Assembly (NCBI GenBank): GCA_035651755.1
Contig: DASRFA010000044.1
Coordinates: 1 to 64,000 of the forward strand
Length of the DNA stretch: 64,000 nucleotides
Source: DASRFA01 sp035651755
Lineage (GTDB): Bacteria > Desulfobacterota > Binatia > UBA12015
Direction: 5' to 3'
This document shows positions 1 through 11,717 of this stretch, piece by piece. Below the pieces are notes generated by a model, which saw only the letters and a program-made list of their open reading frames with translations, was not told where the DNA came from and ran no database searches. The translations under genes and the position numbers were made by a program. Each line of letters begins with the position of its first letter. Within the stretch, counting starts at the first letter, position 1.

Positions 1-761
1 TTCACGTCGCGGCACTGCTCGACCGCGTCGGCATTCTGGAACCCACCGGGCGGCACCTCGAAGTCCGCGCCGACTTTGCAGCCGATCGCGCTCAGGACTC
101 GCGGATTTGCCGTGTTGACGTTCACGCCGGGCTTTCCCCGCGTGGTCCCATACGCGGTGACCAGCGGACGCAACGCTGCGATCATGCGTTGGTCGAAGCC
201 GCGGATCAGCCGCAGCTCGTCCAGGCTCTGGAGGGGCCGCTTGAGGGGTTCGCACGGCATGGAGAGCGCACAATACTCGCTCGCGGCGCGGCCTTCCACG
301 CTCTCGGGGTTGGGAGAGATCCATGCCTGGACCGCGTTCAGCAGCTTCGGGTCGAAGCCCAGGTCTCCGAACAGCTTCTCGAGCGCCCGCCGCTGGTCCT
401 TGTCGCCGACCTGGTTCAGATCCAGCTTCCCGTCCTCGTCCCGGATCTGGAAGAAGACGTTGCCGTTCGCGGTCGGGATGTCCCACGGCAGGGACCACGG
501 CAGCTCGCCGTCGTAGGTGACGTCGTTGTCGCGGTCGTCCTGCATCAGGAGACCTTCGGCTCCGACGACGGCGGACCGAGCGAGGAGCTGAGCGGCGAGC
601 GCGTTGCCGGCATTCCGGCTGAGGTGCGCGTGGATCAGCGTCGAGTCGGCGAACTCGACGACCACGATCGTGAGAAGCGCGACCGCGAGGAGCGCCGAGA
701 GGAGCGCGACGCCCGACTCGCCGCCGCTCGGCCCTGGCCGCTTCATGCGAAGGCGCCTCAT
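1..761 (-). CDS. gspK: GspK, type II secretion minor pseudopilin (partial, C-terminus off the left edge)
   Basis: About 253 residues are visible, read from an ATG at 761 that overlaps the gspJ stop as ATGA. GspK is the largest minor pseudopilin and caps the pseudopilus tip with GspI and GspJ in the periplasm. Residues 1-17 form a basic leader ending in Gly. They are followed by a hydrophobic N-helix (VALLSALLAVALLTIVVVEF) that has Ser rather than the usual Glu at mature position 5, which is typical of GspK. Further along is NVNTANPRVLSA, matching the helix-hairpin-helix-like segment of the family. The operon position (last, after gspJ) agrees. An in-frame Met at residue 6 is an alternative start. 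Confidence 0.9.
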   Translation of the reverse strand, partial: MRRLRMKRPGPSGGESGVALLSALLAVALLTIVVVEFADSTLIHAHLSRNAGNALAAQLLARSAVVGAEGLLMQDDRDNDVTYDGELPWSLPWDIPTANGNVFFQIRDEDGKLDLNQVGDKDQRRALEKLFGDLGFDPKLLNAVQAWISPNPESVEGRAASEYCALSMPCEPLKRPLQSLDELRLIRGFDQRMIAALRPLVTAYGTTRGKPGVNVNTANPRVLSAIGCKVGADFEVPPGGFQNADAVEQCRDV

Positions 762-1405
762 CTCCGGACCGCCATCGGCAAGGTGACCGCGAGGTGAAAC
801 GGGACCGCCTCGCCGTTCGGGTCGGCGAGGGCAATCTCGAGCTCGACGGCGCGCGGCAGATCCTCCGGCTTCCCGCCGTCGCCGCCCTGCCACGTGTCCG
901 CCCACGGCTGGCCCGCGCGTGGCAGGACACGGGCGCGAAAGCCCGCGACGCCCTCCAGAACGACGGCCCGCAGCGGCTCGACGCCGGCGGAAGCGACCGA
1001 GGGCAGCTGCTCCTTCACGAGCCGCCCGCCCGTTTCGCCGCGCGCGGGCGGCTCGAGGTGATACCGCACCATCTCGATCGGGTCGCGCGGCCCGGAGCTC
1101 AAGCGGTGCGAAGCGGTGGTCGCGAGCGTGAGATCGCTCGAAGGCAGGTCGAACGTCGTGTCCGCCACGGCGAAGCGGCGTCCCGGCACCGGAACCGCGC
1201 CCTGCACCTCTTCCGCGATTCGCTGCAGCGTGATGCGCGCCGCGCTCGTCCGATCGAGCGCCGCTTCGGCGCGGTCGCGCGACGCGATCGCTCGCTGGAA
1301 TGGAGCGACCTCCGCCAGCACGACGATGGCGGCGATCGCGAGTGCGACCAGCACCTCGAGAAGGGTGAACCCTGCCGAGCCGTGCGCGGTGCGACGCGCG
1401 CTCAC
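758..1405 (-). CDS. gspJ: GspJ, type II secretion minor pseudopilin
   Basis: This 215-residue protein has a class III prepilin leader cut after Gly12 (G|FTLLE, Glu at mature position 5), then a hydrophobic helix to about residue 35. GspJ joins GspI and GspK in the trimeric pseudopilus tip that starts pilus assembly in the inner membrane and contacts substrates. It overlaps gspI by 4 bp at its start and gspK by 4 bp at its end, so the three minor pseudopilins are probably translationally coupled. The J assignment over H or I rests on length and order (G-H-I-J-K), because the periplasmic domains are poorly conserved. Confidence 0.88.
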   Translation of the reverse strand: MSARRTAHGSAGFTLLEVLVALAIAAIVVLAEVAPFQRAIASRDRAEAALDRTSAARITLQRIAEEVQGAVPVPGRRFAVADTTFDLPSSDLTLATTASHRLSSGPRDPIEMVRYHLEPPARGETGGRLVKEQLPSVASAGVEPLRAVVLEGVAGFRARVLPRAGQPWADTWQGGDGGKPEDLPRAVELEIALADPNGEAVPFHLAVTLPMAVRR

Positions 1406-1797
1406 GTCGATCCCCCGCCGATGTAGAGGGTGAGCTCGGCGCTCGCCTCCGGGTCGCCCGGCGGCTGGACGCGCACGATCACCTCGCGGATTTCGGCAAT
1501 GGGGATCTCGTTGACCGTCTGCTGCCAGAGGAAGCCGGGGTACCGGCCCGGGAAGCGCGACTCGAAGTCGCCGCTCGACGTCCCGGGCGGGGGGACGGGC
1601 TGCTGCAGCTCGACGTCCGTCAGGAGCGTCCGCGCGAGGAGAAGGGCCTGCGTGTACTGCTGCTCGCGCGCCGCGAGCTTCAGGCTCCGCACGTGGAGTC
1701 CGAGCATCGCCGTGAACGCGATCGCGAGAACCGCCATCGCGACGACCACCTCCAGCAAGGTGAAGCCCGCCGCTCCGGCGCGCGCGCGGGTTCTCAC
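1402..1797 (-). CDS. gspI: GspI, type II secretion minor pseudopilin
   Basis: The product has 131 residues. The prepilin peptidase site lies after Gly11 (G|FTLLEVVVAM), followed by a membrane helix and then LHVRSLKLAAREQQYTQALL, which resembles the Gly/Ala-helix and AxxLA region conserved in GspI. Length fits the family (about 120-130). It overlaps gspH by 4 bp and gspJ by 4 bp. Its role is to nucleate the pseudopilus tip with GspJ and GspK. Confidence 0.88.
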   Translation of the reverse strand: MRTRARAGAAGFTLLEVVVAMAVLAIAFTAMLGLHVRSLKLAAREQQYTQALLLARTLLTDVELQQPVPPPGTSSGDFESRFPGRYPGFLWQQTVNEIPIAEIREVIVRVQPPGDPEASAELTLYIGGGST

Positions 1798-2333
1798 GGC
1801 GCGATCAGCTCTCGCGCGTCGACGCGGCGATCGAAGACACGCGGCTGCGAGACGGCGGCCTCGATCAGGATCGTGAACGCGCTACCCGCGCCGTCGTCGA
1901 GGTACACGACGGAGGGATCGGCATAGCCGTCGGGCGTGAAGAGCGTCGAAGGGTACCCCTCCGCCGTCCGCACCACGCCCGGGCCGACGAGGTCGATGCC
2001 GACCGACCGGGGCAGCGACGTCGCGCGGTAGAGCGGCGTGTCCTTCGCGACGAAGCGCGCGGGTGTGGACGATCCGGGCTCGGCTCCCAGAAGCACCGAG
2101 GCCGCGTACCTTCCCGACTCGGGATCGACCTCGAACCGCACGTACTGGCCGCGCAGCGCGGCCTCCTCGCGCAGGAACCGGATCCTGTTCGCGACCTGCC
2201 GCGCGCTCGATTCGAGCGCCGCCCCCCGCAGCACCCCGAGCCGTGGGACGATCAGCGCCACGAGGAGCCCGGCCACGAACAGGGCGAGCATCATCTCGAG
2301 CAGGGTGAAGCCGGCGCCGTGCGCCGGCTTCAT
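1794..2333 (-). CDS. gspH: GspH, type II secretion minor pseudopilin
   Basis: From the ATG at 2333 the product has 179 residues, with an 8-residue leader cut at G|FTLLE followed by a hydrophobic helix. GspH links the tip complex to the GspG shaft. The start is uncertain. A TTG at 2381, inside the end of gspG and with a GAGGGGAAG sequence about 9 bases upstream, would add 16 residues. I chose the ATG because prepilin leaders are usually short, although it has no clear ribosome binding site. It ends in a 4-bp overlap with gspI. Confidence 0.82.
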   Translation of the reverse strand: MKPAHGAGFTLLEMMLALFVAGLLVALIVPRLGVLRGAALESSARQVANRIRFLREEAALRGQYVRFEVDPESGRYAASVLLGAEPGSSTPARFVAKDTPLYRATSLPRSVGIDLVGPGVVRTAEGYPSTLFTPDGYADPSVVYLDDGAGSAFTILIEAAVSQPRVFDRRVDARELIAP

Positions 2334-2361
2334 CACGCGCGGGCCGCGCCGGCGGACGCGA

Positions 2362-2829
2362 TCAGAGGTTGCGGCTGTCAATGTCGGCGTTCTTCCCCTC
2401 GCCGCCCTCGACGCCGTCGGCGCCGTACGACTGGACGACGTAGCGGTTCCCGTCGCTCTGGAAGACGTACGGCTGTCCCCACGGATCGACGGGGACCTTC
2501 TCGAGGTAGCCGTCCGGGTTCCAGCGCCGCGCCGGCGGGCCGCTCGTGGGCGGCGCGACGAGCGCCTGCAGGCCCTGCTCGGTGGTCGGGAAGCCGCCGT
2601 TGTCGAGCTTGTAGAGGGAGAGCGCCTGCTCGATCGACTTGATGTCGGCGGCGGCCTTCGTCTGGCGCGCCTCGTCGGTGCGGCCGAGGATGCGCGGCGC
2701 GACCAGCGTGATGAGGAGGCCGAGAATGAACACGACCACCATGATCTCGATCAGCGTGAAGCCGCGCTGGTCGAGCGCGCGCGCGGCGCGGCCGGGTCGC
2801 TGCCGATGTCGCGAGGACGGACGCTTCAT
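2362..2829 (-). CDS. gspG: GspG, major pseudopilin of type II secretion
   Basis: This 155-residue major subunit polymerises into the periplasmic pseudopilus that pushes substrates through GspD. The ATG at 2829 has an upstream GGGAGAAGG. The leader is long (23 residues) and cleavage is expected at G23|FTLIE, with Glu28 as mature Glu5. The GspG core is clear: DIKSIEQALSLYKLDNGGFPTTEQGL, then GYLEKVPVDPWGQPY, then the C-terminal loop with acidic residues (DGVEGGEGKNADI) that in the family binds calcium. It lies 11 bp after gspF. Confidence 0.95.
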   Translation of the reverse strand: MKRPSSRHRQRPGRAARALDQRGFTLIEIMVVVFILGLLITLVAPRILGRTDEARQTKAAADIKSIEQALSLYKLDNGGFPTTEQGLQALVAPPTSGPPARRWNPDGYLEKVPVDPWGQPYVFQSDGNRYVVQSYGADGVEGGEGKNADIDSRNL

Positions 2830-2840
2830 GAACCTTCTCC

Positions 2841-4052
2841 CTAACGCACGAGGGCGTTGATCTCGAAGATCGGCAGCAGGATCGCGAGCACGACGAAGAG
2901 CACGATTCCGCCCATGACGACGATGAGGATCGGCTCGAGGATCGCCGTCGCCGTCCCGAGCGCGCTCTCGATCTCCTGCTCGTACGCGTCGGCGACCTTG
3001 TCGAGCATCGCCTGCAGCTCTCCCGAGCGCTCCCCGACCGCGATCATGTGCACGAGCAGCGGGGGAAAGAGCCCCGACTGCCGGAGCGGGGCCGCGAGCG
3101 GCTGGCCTTCGCGGATGGCGGTGCGCGCGTCGGCGATCGCGTTCGCGAGGGCCTCGTTGCCGATCACCTCGCGCGCGACCTCGAGCGCGGGCAGGAGCGG
3201 GATGCCGTTCCCGAGGAGCGTCGCGAGCGTCCGCGCGAAGCGCGCCACCGCGACGCGGGTCGCGACCGCGCCCGCGACCGGCGCGCGCAGCAGCCGGCTG
3301 TCGAGCCAGAGCCGGCCGGCGGGGCGGCGAAGCGCGGCGAGCCACGCCGCCGCGACGCCCGCGAGCGCGATCGCACCGAGCCACCACCAGTCGGCGACCG
3401 TGTTCGACACCGCGAGCAGCGCGCGCGTGAGGAACGGAAGCGTCTGCTTTTGCTCCTCGAAGATGCGCGTCACGCGCGGGACGACGAACCCGAGCATGAA
3501 GCTCACGATCCCGACCGAGACGACGGTCATCAGGATCGGGTACGCGAGCGCGGCGCGCACCTTCGACCGGAGGCGCGCCTGCGACTCGGTGTAGACGGCG
3601 AGGCGCTCGAGGACGACGTCGAGAGCGCCCGCCGCCTCGCCCGCCCGCACCATGCCGACGTACAGCGGCGGGAAGACGGCCGGATGATCGGCCATCGCGT
3701 CCGCGAGGGCGGAGCCCTGCGTGACCACGTCGCGCACGTGGGAGAGCGTCCGCGCCATCGCCGGTCGCTCGGTCTGCTCGCTGACCGCGCCGAGCGCCTC
3801 GACGACCGGCATGCCGGCCGCGAGGAGCGTCGCGAGCTGCCGCGACACGAGGGCGAGATCGGCGGGACGGACGCGGCCCGCGGGGCGCCAGCCCCCGGCG
3901 CTGCGCGCGGCGGCGCGCTCCTCGGCGACGTCGGTCGGGAAGATGCCGTCACGTCGCAGCCGGGCGCGCGCGCTGCGCGCGCTGTCGGCGTCGACGACGC
4001 CGCGGACGTTCCGCCCTTCGGCGGTGAGGCCGCGATAGGCGTAGACCGCCAC
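2841..4052 (-). CDS. gspF: GspF, inner-membrane platform protein of type II secretion
   Basis: The 403 residues match the usual GspF length. There are two homologous T2SF domains (about residues 70-190 and 270-390), each followed by hydrophobic segments. The membrane helices are near 170-190, 215-235 and 375-395. Family signatures include SRQLATLLAAGMPVVEAL in the first half and FARTLATLLGNGIPLLPAL in the second. GspF sits in the inner membrane and couples the GspE ATPase to pseudopilus growth. The 122 bp between gspE and gspF contains no gene I can support. Confidence 0.95.
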   Translation of the reverse strand: MAVYAYRGLTAEGRNVRGVVDADSARSARARLRRDGIFPTDVAEERAAARSAGGWRPAGRVRPADLALVSRQLATLLAAGMPVVEALGAVSEQTERPAMARTLSHVRDVVTQGSALADAMADHPAVFPPLYVGMVRAGEAAGALDVVLERLAVYTESQARLRSKVRAALAYPILMTVVSVGIVSFMLGFVVPRVTRIFEEQKQTLPFLTRALLAVSNTVADWWWLGAIALAGVAAAWLAALRRPAGRLWLDSRLLRAPVAGAVATRVAVARFARTLATLLGNGIPLLPALEVAREVIGNEALANAIADARTAIREGQPLAAPLRQSGLFPPLLVHMIAVGERSGELQAMLDKVADAYEQEIESALGTATAILEPILIVVMGGIVLFVVLAILLPIFEINALVR

Positions 4053-4174
4053 GATTCAGTTCCCGCCGGCGCCGCCGGCGGCCGAGGTCGCACCCATGCG
4101 AGAGGGTTCGACGGCGGCCCGCACGATCCGATTCGAGCGCCGGTTCGCGCGCGCCACGCCGACGCGCCTCGGTC

Positions 4175-5791
<1,617 letters not shown>

Positions 5792-5861
5792 GGGCCGGCC
5801 TCCGAACCGGCGGCCCGCGGCGCGACCTGCGCCGGCGCGTGACCGGCGACGTCCGCCTCGG

Positions 5862-8258
5862 TCACGGCGACTGCTCCGCCGGCAGGATCTCGTTTGCGGG
5901 CGCTCCCGCGGCGCCCTCCGCCGGCAGCAGGATGCCGCCGCCAGGCGGGACGTCGGCCGGCTCGTGGTGGGGCGCGAGCGACGCCTGCGTGCCGGCGAAC
6001 CGGCCCTTCCCGATCATGGCCTCGCGGAAGCGCGCCTTCTCGCCCTCGCTCACGCGCGCCATCGCCGCCGCGTCGCGGATGATGTGCGGCGTGAGGAGGA
6101 TGATCAGGTTCACCTTCTCCTTCCGCCGGTCCTGGAACTTGAACAGGTTCCCGACGACTGGGAGGTCCGTCAGGTACGGCACGCCGCTGTCGGTATTCGT
6201 CAGGCTGTCGGAGATGAGGCCGCCGATCGCGACCGTGTCCGCATCCTCGACGACGACGTTCGTCGTCGCGGAGCGGACGGTCGTCGTCGGGCCGAGCTGG
6301 AGGACCTGGGTCTCGGACGTCGGGACGAGCGCGGAGACCTCCTCGAAGAGCAGCAGGCGGACGGTGTCGCCCTCGGAGATCTGCGGCGTCAGTCGCAGCG
6401 TGATGCCGACGTCGCGGCGATCGACCTGGCTGAACGTGTTCGAGAGGTTCGTCTCGTTCGTCGACCGGCTGGTCACGAACGGCACGTTCTGGCCGACGAC
6501 GATCTCGGCCTCCTCGTTGTCGGTCGTGAGGATGGTCGGAGCCGAGAGCACGTTCACGCCGTTCGTGCTCTGGAGCGCGCTGAGGAGCGCCGCGCTCGCC
6601 GGGATCTTCGTCCCGTCGGCGAGCTCGATCATCTGCTTCCCGATGAGCGCGCCGAGGAGCCCGTTGATCGTGCCGAGGCCGCTCACGTCGCCGGTCGCGA
6701 TCGCCTGGTTCACGGTGCCCAGGTTCCGGAAGTTCGTACGGGCGATCGCGACCAGGTTTCCGGCTTGCAGCCCGCCCTGCAGCTCGATCCCGAGCTGCTT
6801 GATCCGGGTGAGCGACACCTCGAAGATGATGGCTTCGACGAGCACCTGCCGGCGCGCGATGTCGAGCTTCCGGATGACCTCCTCGAGGATCGCGTAGTCC
6901 TGCGGTGCGGCGCTGATTACGAGCGAGTTGGTCGCGGCGTCGGCCGTGATGCGGACGCCGCTTTCGAACTCGATCGCCGGCCCGCCGGCCCCGGCGGACG
7001 CGACGCCGCCGGCGCCGCCCGGCCCGCCGTAGCCGCCTCGCATGCCGCCGGCTCGCGCCGCGCCGAAGCCGCCGCTCGCCTGCGCGAGGCTCCCCGCGCT
7101 CGGATTGCTGATGGTGCTGCGAGCGAACGAGCCGCCGTAGCTCGCCGAGCCGCTGAAGTTGCTGCGGCTTCCGAATCGCCCGCCGCCTTCGGTGACAGCC
7201 CGCCCGGGCAGGATCTCGCGCCGCTGCACGGCCGTCGTCGTGCCGACGAGGTCCGCGAGCACCTGCACCATCTCGGTCGCGTCGGCATGGCGGAGCGCGA
7301 CCACCTGCACGCGCCCGGCGCCGCGCGGCAGCGGCACGTCCAGCTTCCGGACCAGCTCGCGCGCCTGGCGGATCTCGAACGGGCTTCCGATGACGATGAC
7401 CGCGTTCGAGCGCTCGTCGGGGACGATCCGCATCCCGCCGCCGGTGTCGCCGCGCGCCGCGGCGGCGGCCGCCGCCGCGGTGCCGGGCACGCCGCCCGGC
7501 GCCGGCGGCGGCGCGGGACCCGACCGGCCCCGGCCGTCCTCGATGGCGTCGCGCAGGATCTGCGAGAGATCGCCCGCGTAGGCGTGCTGGAGCGGGATGA
7601 CCTCGACAGTCCTCTCCTGGCCCGGCACGTCGAGCTCGTGGATGAGCTGCAGCAGGCGCGAGACGTTGACGGCGCTGTCGATCACGATGAGCGAGTTCGT
7701 CGGCGCGTAGGCGGTGATCAGCCCGTCGCGCGAGACGAGCGGCTGCAGGACCTGCGCCGCCTGCGGCGCCTCGACGTAGGAGAGCGGGACCAGCCGCGTG
7801 ACGAACGCCTCGGTCGGCGCGCCCGGCTCCGGCCCGACCGGAAGCCCCGCGCCCTTCACGTCCTTCGTCGGCACGATCTTCACGACCGGCCCCGTGTCGA
7901 CGACGGAGAAGCCCTTCACCTGCAGCACCGACTGGAAGACGCGGTAGGCCTCGTCCACCGTGATCTTGCTCGGCGAGACGATCGAGACCTTGCCCTTCAC
8001 CTTCTCGTCGACGACGAAGTTCTTGCCGGTGATCTCGCTGATGAACTTGACGAGCGTCGCCAGCTCGACGTCCTGGAAGTCCATCGTGACCAGGTCGTCG
8101 GGGCGAAGCGGTCGCGGCGCTTCCTCGCCGCTGCCCGGCGCGCCGACGGCGGCCGGAGCACCCGGCGCCGCGGCCGGCACGTCCTGTGCCCCTGCCGGAC
8201 ACGCCGCCGCCAACCCCGCCCACACCAGCGCGCACAGCGCGCGACCGCGGAGGCGCAT
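5862..8258 (-). CDS. gspD: GspD, outer-membrane secretin of type II secretion
   Basis: The product has 798 residues. The ATG at 8258 overlaps the gspC stop by one base (TGATG). A signal peptide ends near residue 24 (GLAAACPAGAQ). N0 (about 45-120) and three repeated N domains follow, then the secretin domain with the conserved VPFVTSR ... RRDVGITLRLTP ... DSGVPYLTDLPVVGNLFK order. A Gly/Ser/Ala-rich insert of about 70 residues (residues 357-428, window 6975-7190) lies inside the last N domain and is probably a flexible loop. GspD forms the outer-membrane channel. No pilotin gene is visible in the window. Confidence 0.95.
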   Translation of the reverse strand: MRLRGRALCALVWAGLAAACPAGAQDVPAAAPGAPAAVGAPGSGEEAPRPLRPDDLVTMDFQDVELATLVKFISEITGKNFVVDEKVKGKVSIVSPSKITVDEAYRVFQSVLQVKGFSVVDTGPVVKIVPTKDVKGAGLPVGPEPGAPTEAFVTRLVPLSYVEAPQAAQVLQPLVSRDGLITAYAPTNSLIVIDSAVNVSRLLQLIHELDVPGQERTVEVIPLQHAYAGDLSQILRDAIEDGRGRSGPAPPPAPGGVPGTAAAAAAAARGDTGGGMRIVPDERSNAVIVIGSPFEIRQARELVRKLDVPLPRGAGRVQVVALRHADATEMVQVLADLVGTTTAVQRREILPGRAVTEGGGRFGSRSNFSGSASYGGSFARSTISNPSAGSLAQASGGFGAARAGGMRGGYGGPGGAGGVASAGAGGPAIEFESGVRITADAATNSLVISAAPQDYAILEEVIRKLDIARRQVLVEAIIFEVSLTRIKQLGIELQGGLQAGNLVAIARTNFRNLGTVNQAIATGDVSGLGTINGLLGALIGKQMIELADGTKIPASAALLSALQSTNGVNVLSAPTILTTDNEEAEIVVGQNVPFVTSRSTNETNLSNTFSQVDRRDVGITLRLTPQISEGDTVRLLLFEEVSALVPTSETQVLQLGPTTTVRSATTNVVVEDADTVAIGGLISDSLTNTDSGVPYLTDLPVVGNLFKFQDRRKEKVNLIILLTPHIIRDAAAMARVSEGEKARFREAMIGKGRFAGTQASLAPHHEPADVPPGGGILLPAEGAAGAPANEILPAEQSP

Positions 8259-9133
8259 CAACGGATCTCGTACGTGAGCGTGCGCGGCGACCCCGCGCGT
8301 ACGATGTCGACGGTGAGGCGCGTCTGGCCCTGCAGCTCCTGGAAGAGCGCCATCGCGCGCGTCGGGTCGTTGAGCTCGACTCCGTTCACGCGCTGCACCA
8401 CGTCGTTGTTCTCGATGCCGATCTTCTGGAAGATGCTGCCGCGCTTGATCGCGAACACCTTGAAGCCGTTCGTCTGGCCGTTCTCCTGGTTGGGCACCGC
8501 GCGGAGCTGCGTGAAGAGGTCGGACAGGTTGTCCATCGAGTGCTCGACCTCCGCCTGCGCGACGAGGTAGCGGTCCTCGCCGATCTTTCGCACCTGGTCG
8601 TCGGCGGCCGCGGACGGCGGGGCCGCGGGGCTGGCGGTGCGCGCCGCTTCGCCGGCGGGCGCGCTCACGTCGGCGGCGACCGTGAACACCTCGGTCGAGC
8701 CGCCGCGGTCGACGACGACGCGCCGCCAGCCGATCTCCGACACCTTGCCGCCGGCGAGCGGGTCGCCGATCCGCACCACGTCCTGGCGCTTCGACGCGAC
8801 GTCCTCGACGATCGCGAAGCGCTCGCCGCCGTGCCGTCCGGTGCCGACGAGCCGGACCGATCCCGATCCGCCGCCCGACGCCGCCGTCGTCCCGGGCTCG
8901 GTCGCGGGGACCGCGGCGTAGAGGTTGCGACGGGTCATCGCGAGATAGTCCGATACCGGTCGCGTCGCCGCGGGCCGCGCCTCCTCCACCACCGTGGTCC
9001 TGACCGGCGCTCCCGACCGGGAAAGCCGGCCGCGCACGATGGTCGAAACCATCGTGGCGGCGAACGTCGCCGCGAGCGCGAGCAGGACGAGCCGCGACGC
9101 CACCCACTGCGCCGGGCGAATCCGAGTGATCAC
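8258..9133 (-). CDS. gspC: GspC, inner-membrane linker of type II secretion
   Basis: This is the first gene of the gsp operon, with 291 residues from the chosen GTG at 9133. A single membrane helix (about residues 14-30, LVLLALAATFAATMVSTIV) is followed by the periplasmic HR domain (SDYLAMTRRNLYA ... LVGTGRHGGERFAIVEDVASK). A C-terminal PDZ-like domain follows (FAIKRGSIFQKIGIENNDVVQRVNGVEL). GspC links the inner-membrane platform to GspD and selects substrates. An upstream GTG at 9142 overlaps the last base of the predicted -10 box and would probably not be transcribed. The open frame continues to 9364, but that part looks like non-coding leader. Confidence 0.87.
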   Translation of the reverse strand: MITRIRPAQWVASRLVLLALAATFAATMVSTIVRGRLSRSGAPVRTTVVEEARPAATRPVSDYLAMTRRNLYAAVPATEPGTTAASGGGSGSVRLVGTGRHGGERFAIVEDVASKRQDVVRIGDPLAGGKVSEIGWRRVVVDRGGSTEVFTVAADVSAPAGEAARTASPAAPPSAAADDQVRKIGEDRYLVAQAEVEHSMDNLSDLFTQLRAVPNQENGQTNGFKVFAIKRGSIFQKIGIENNDVVQRVNGVELNDPTRAMALFQELQGQTRLTVDIVRAGSPRTLTYEIR

Positions 9134-9141
9134 CGCGCTCA

Positions 9142-9170
9142 CGCCTATGCCAACCTCGAAAAACCCGCAA
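9142..9170 (-). promoter_or_regulatory. Predicted promoter of the gsp operon
   Basis: On the minus strand TTGCGG (9165-9170) is separated by 17 bp from TAGGCG (9142-9147). The GTG used as the gspC start (9133) begins 8 bases after the -10 box, so the mRNA would start at or almost at the start codon. This is an inference from spacing and hexamers only. Confidence 0.45.
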
Positions 9171-9307
9171 GCCCGCGGCCCTCGCACGAATTCTCCCGCG
9201 CGGCGACGTTCGCGCGCGTCCGCCGTGCGACGGCGCGCGCGAACGGCGAGCGCGTCGCACCCACGAAGCGCGACCGTGCGCGACGACGCTCGTCGCACCG
9301 CGGACGA

Positions 9308-9336
9308 TTGACGCCCCCGAAAGGCTCCAGTAAAGC
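9308..9336 (+). promoter_or_regulatory. Predicted promoter of lysS
   Basis: TTGACG (9308-9313), a 17-bp spacer and TAAAGC (9331-9336) form the best sigma-70-like site in the gspC-lysS divergent region. It would give a leader of about 25 bases before the GTG at 9369. No strong ribosome binding site is seen there. Confidence 0.5.
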
Positions 9337-9368
9337 GTGCCGCGCGCGCCGCGGCGCAGGGCATTCCC

Positions 9369-10895
<1,527 letters not shown>

Positions 10896-10907
10896 CGCGT
10901 AGCCATC

Positions 10908-11006
10908 GGGGCCGTTCTCGTGTTTAAGGGCGCGGTGCTCGGCACCATCCACCCGGCTCGGCAGGCGGCGCGACTCGCCCCCGTCGAGGTGATCCGCTAC
11001 GAGTGA
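10908..11006 (+). pseudogene. Relic of a LolC/LolE (FtsX-like) permease, C-terminal end only
   Basis: Directly after the lysS stop and in the same frame, about 30 codons without an obvious start end in GTIHPARQAARLAPVEVIRYE and a stop at 11004-11006. That is the classic FtsX/LolC C-terminus, the P-A-R-x-A-x-R-L-x-P-V-E-x-x-R-Y-E pattern that follows the last membrane helix of MacB/LolC permeases. The four membrane helices and the periplasmic domain are missing. It sits where lolC is expected, just before lolD. It reads either as a deletion remnant or as an assembly join. I do not think it is a working gene. Confidence 0.72.
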
Positions 11007-11018
11007 GCCGGGGACGGG

Positions 11019-11717
11019 GTGGCACCAGGTGGCGAGGGGGGGACGCCGCACGTCGACGCGCGCGGGCTCGTCAAGGAATTCACCGACGGGCCGCGGACCG
11101 TGCGGGTGCTGTCCGGTGTGGATTTCGCGATCGCGGCCGGCGAGACGGTCGCAATCGTCGGGGAGTCGGGGGTGGGCAAGAGCACGTTGCTCCATCTCCT
11201 CGGAGGGCTCGAGCGCCCGACGTCCGGAAAGGTGGTCATCGGAGGGGTGGACATCGCAGCGCAGAGCGAGCGCGAGCTGGCCCGCTTTCGCAACCGCGAG
11301 ATCGGGTTCGTATTCCAGTTCCACCATCTCCTGCCGGACTTCTCCGCGCTCGAGAACGTGATGATGCCGTGCCTCATCGCGGCCGAAGGACCGGCCGCCG
11401 CGCGCGAGCGCGCGACGCGCGTTCTCGAGCGGGTCGGCCTCGGGGAGCGCCTCACGCATCGGCCGGGTGAGCTGTCCGGCGGCGAGCAGCAACGGGTCGC
11501 GGTGGCGCGCGCGGTGGTCCTGCGGCCCGGGCTCGTCCTGGCCGACGAGCCGACCGGGAACCTCGATCCCGACACCGGCGACGAGGTCGAGAAGCTCCTG
11601 CTCGAGCTGAATCGCGAGGCCGGCACGACCTGCATCGTCGTGACCCACAGCGATCGCCTCGCGGGCGCGATGGACCGCCGCTTCCGCCTCGCGCACGGGC
11701 ATCTCGAGGCGCTATGA
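11019..11717 (+). CDS. lolD: LolD, ATPase of the lipoprotein-release ABC transporter
   Basis: The product has 232 residues from a GTG. Walker A is GESGVGKST (48-56). The Q-loop region is GFVFQFHHLLPDFSALENVMMP, whose HHLLPDF stretch is characteristic of LolD. The signature is LSGGEQQRVAVARA, Walker B is LVLADEPTGNLD, and the H-loop is VVTHS. LolD energises LolC/E to extract lipoproteins from the inner membrane. Its permease partner is reduced to a stub just upstream, so the partner must be encoded elsewhere. The stop overlaps the bamA ATG (ATGA). Confidence 0.93.
   Translation: MAPGGEGGTPHVDARGLVKEFTDGPRTVRVLSGVDFAIAAGETVAIVGESGVGKSTLLHLLGGLERPTSGKVVIGGVDIAAQSERELARFRNREIGFVFQFHHLLPDFSALENVMMPCLIAAEGPAAARERATRVLERVGLGERLTHRPGELSGGEQQRVAVARAVVLRPGLVLADEPTGNLDPDTGDEVEKLLLELNREAGTTCIVVTHSDRLAGAMDRRFRLAHGHLEAL

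Noticed and set aside
2830..3387. Upstream extension of the gspG frame
   Set aside because: It is antisense-like Arg/Ala-rich sequence overlapping gspF in another frame; the prepilin leader and ribosome binding site place the start at 2829.
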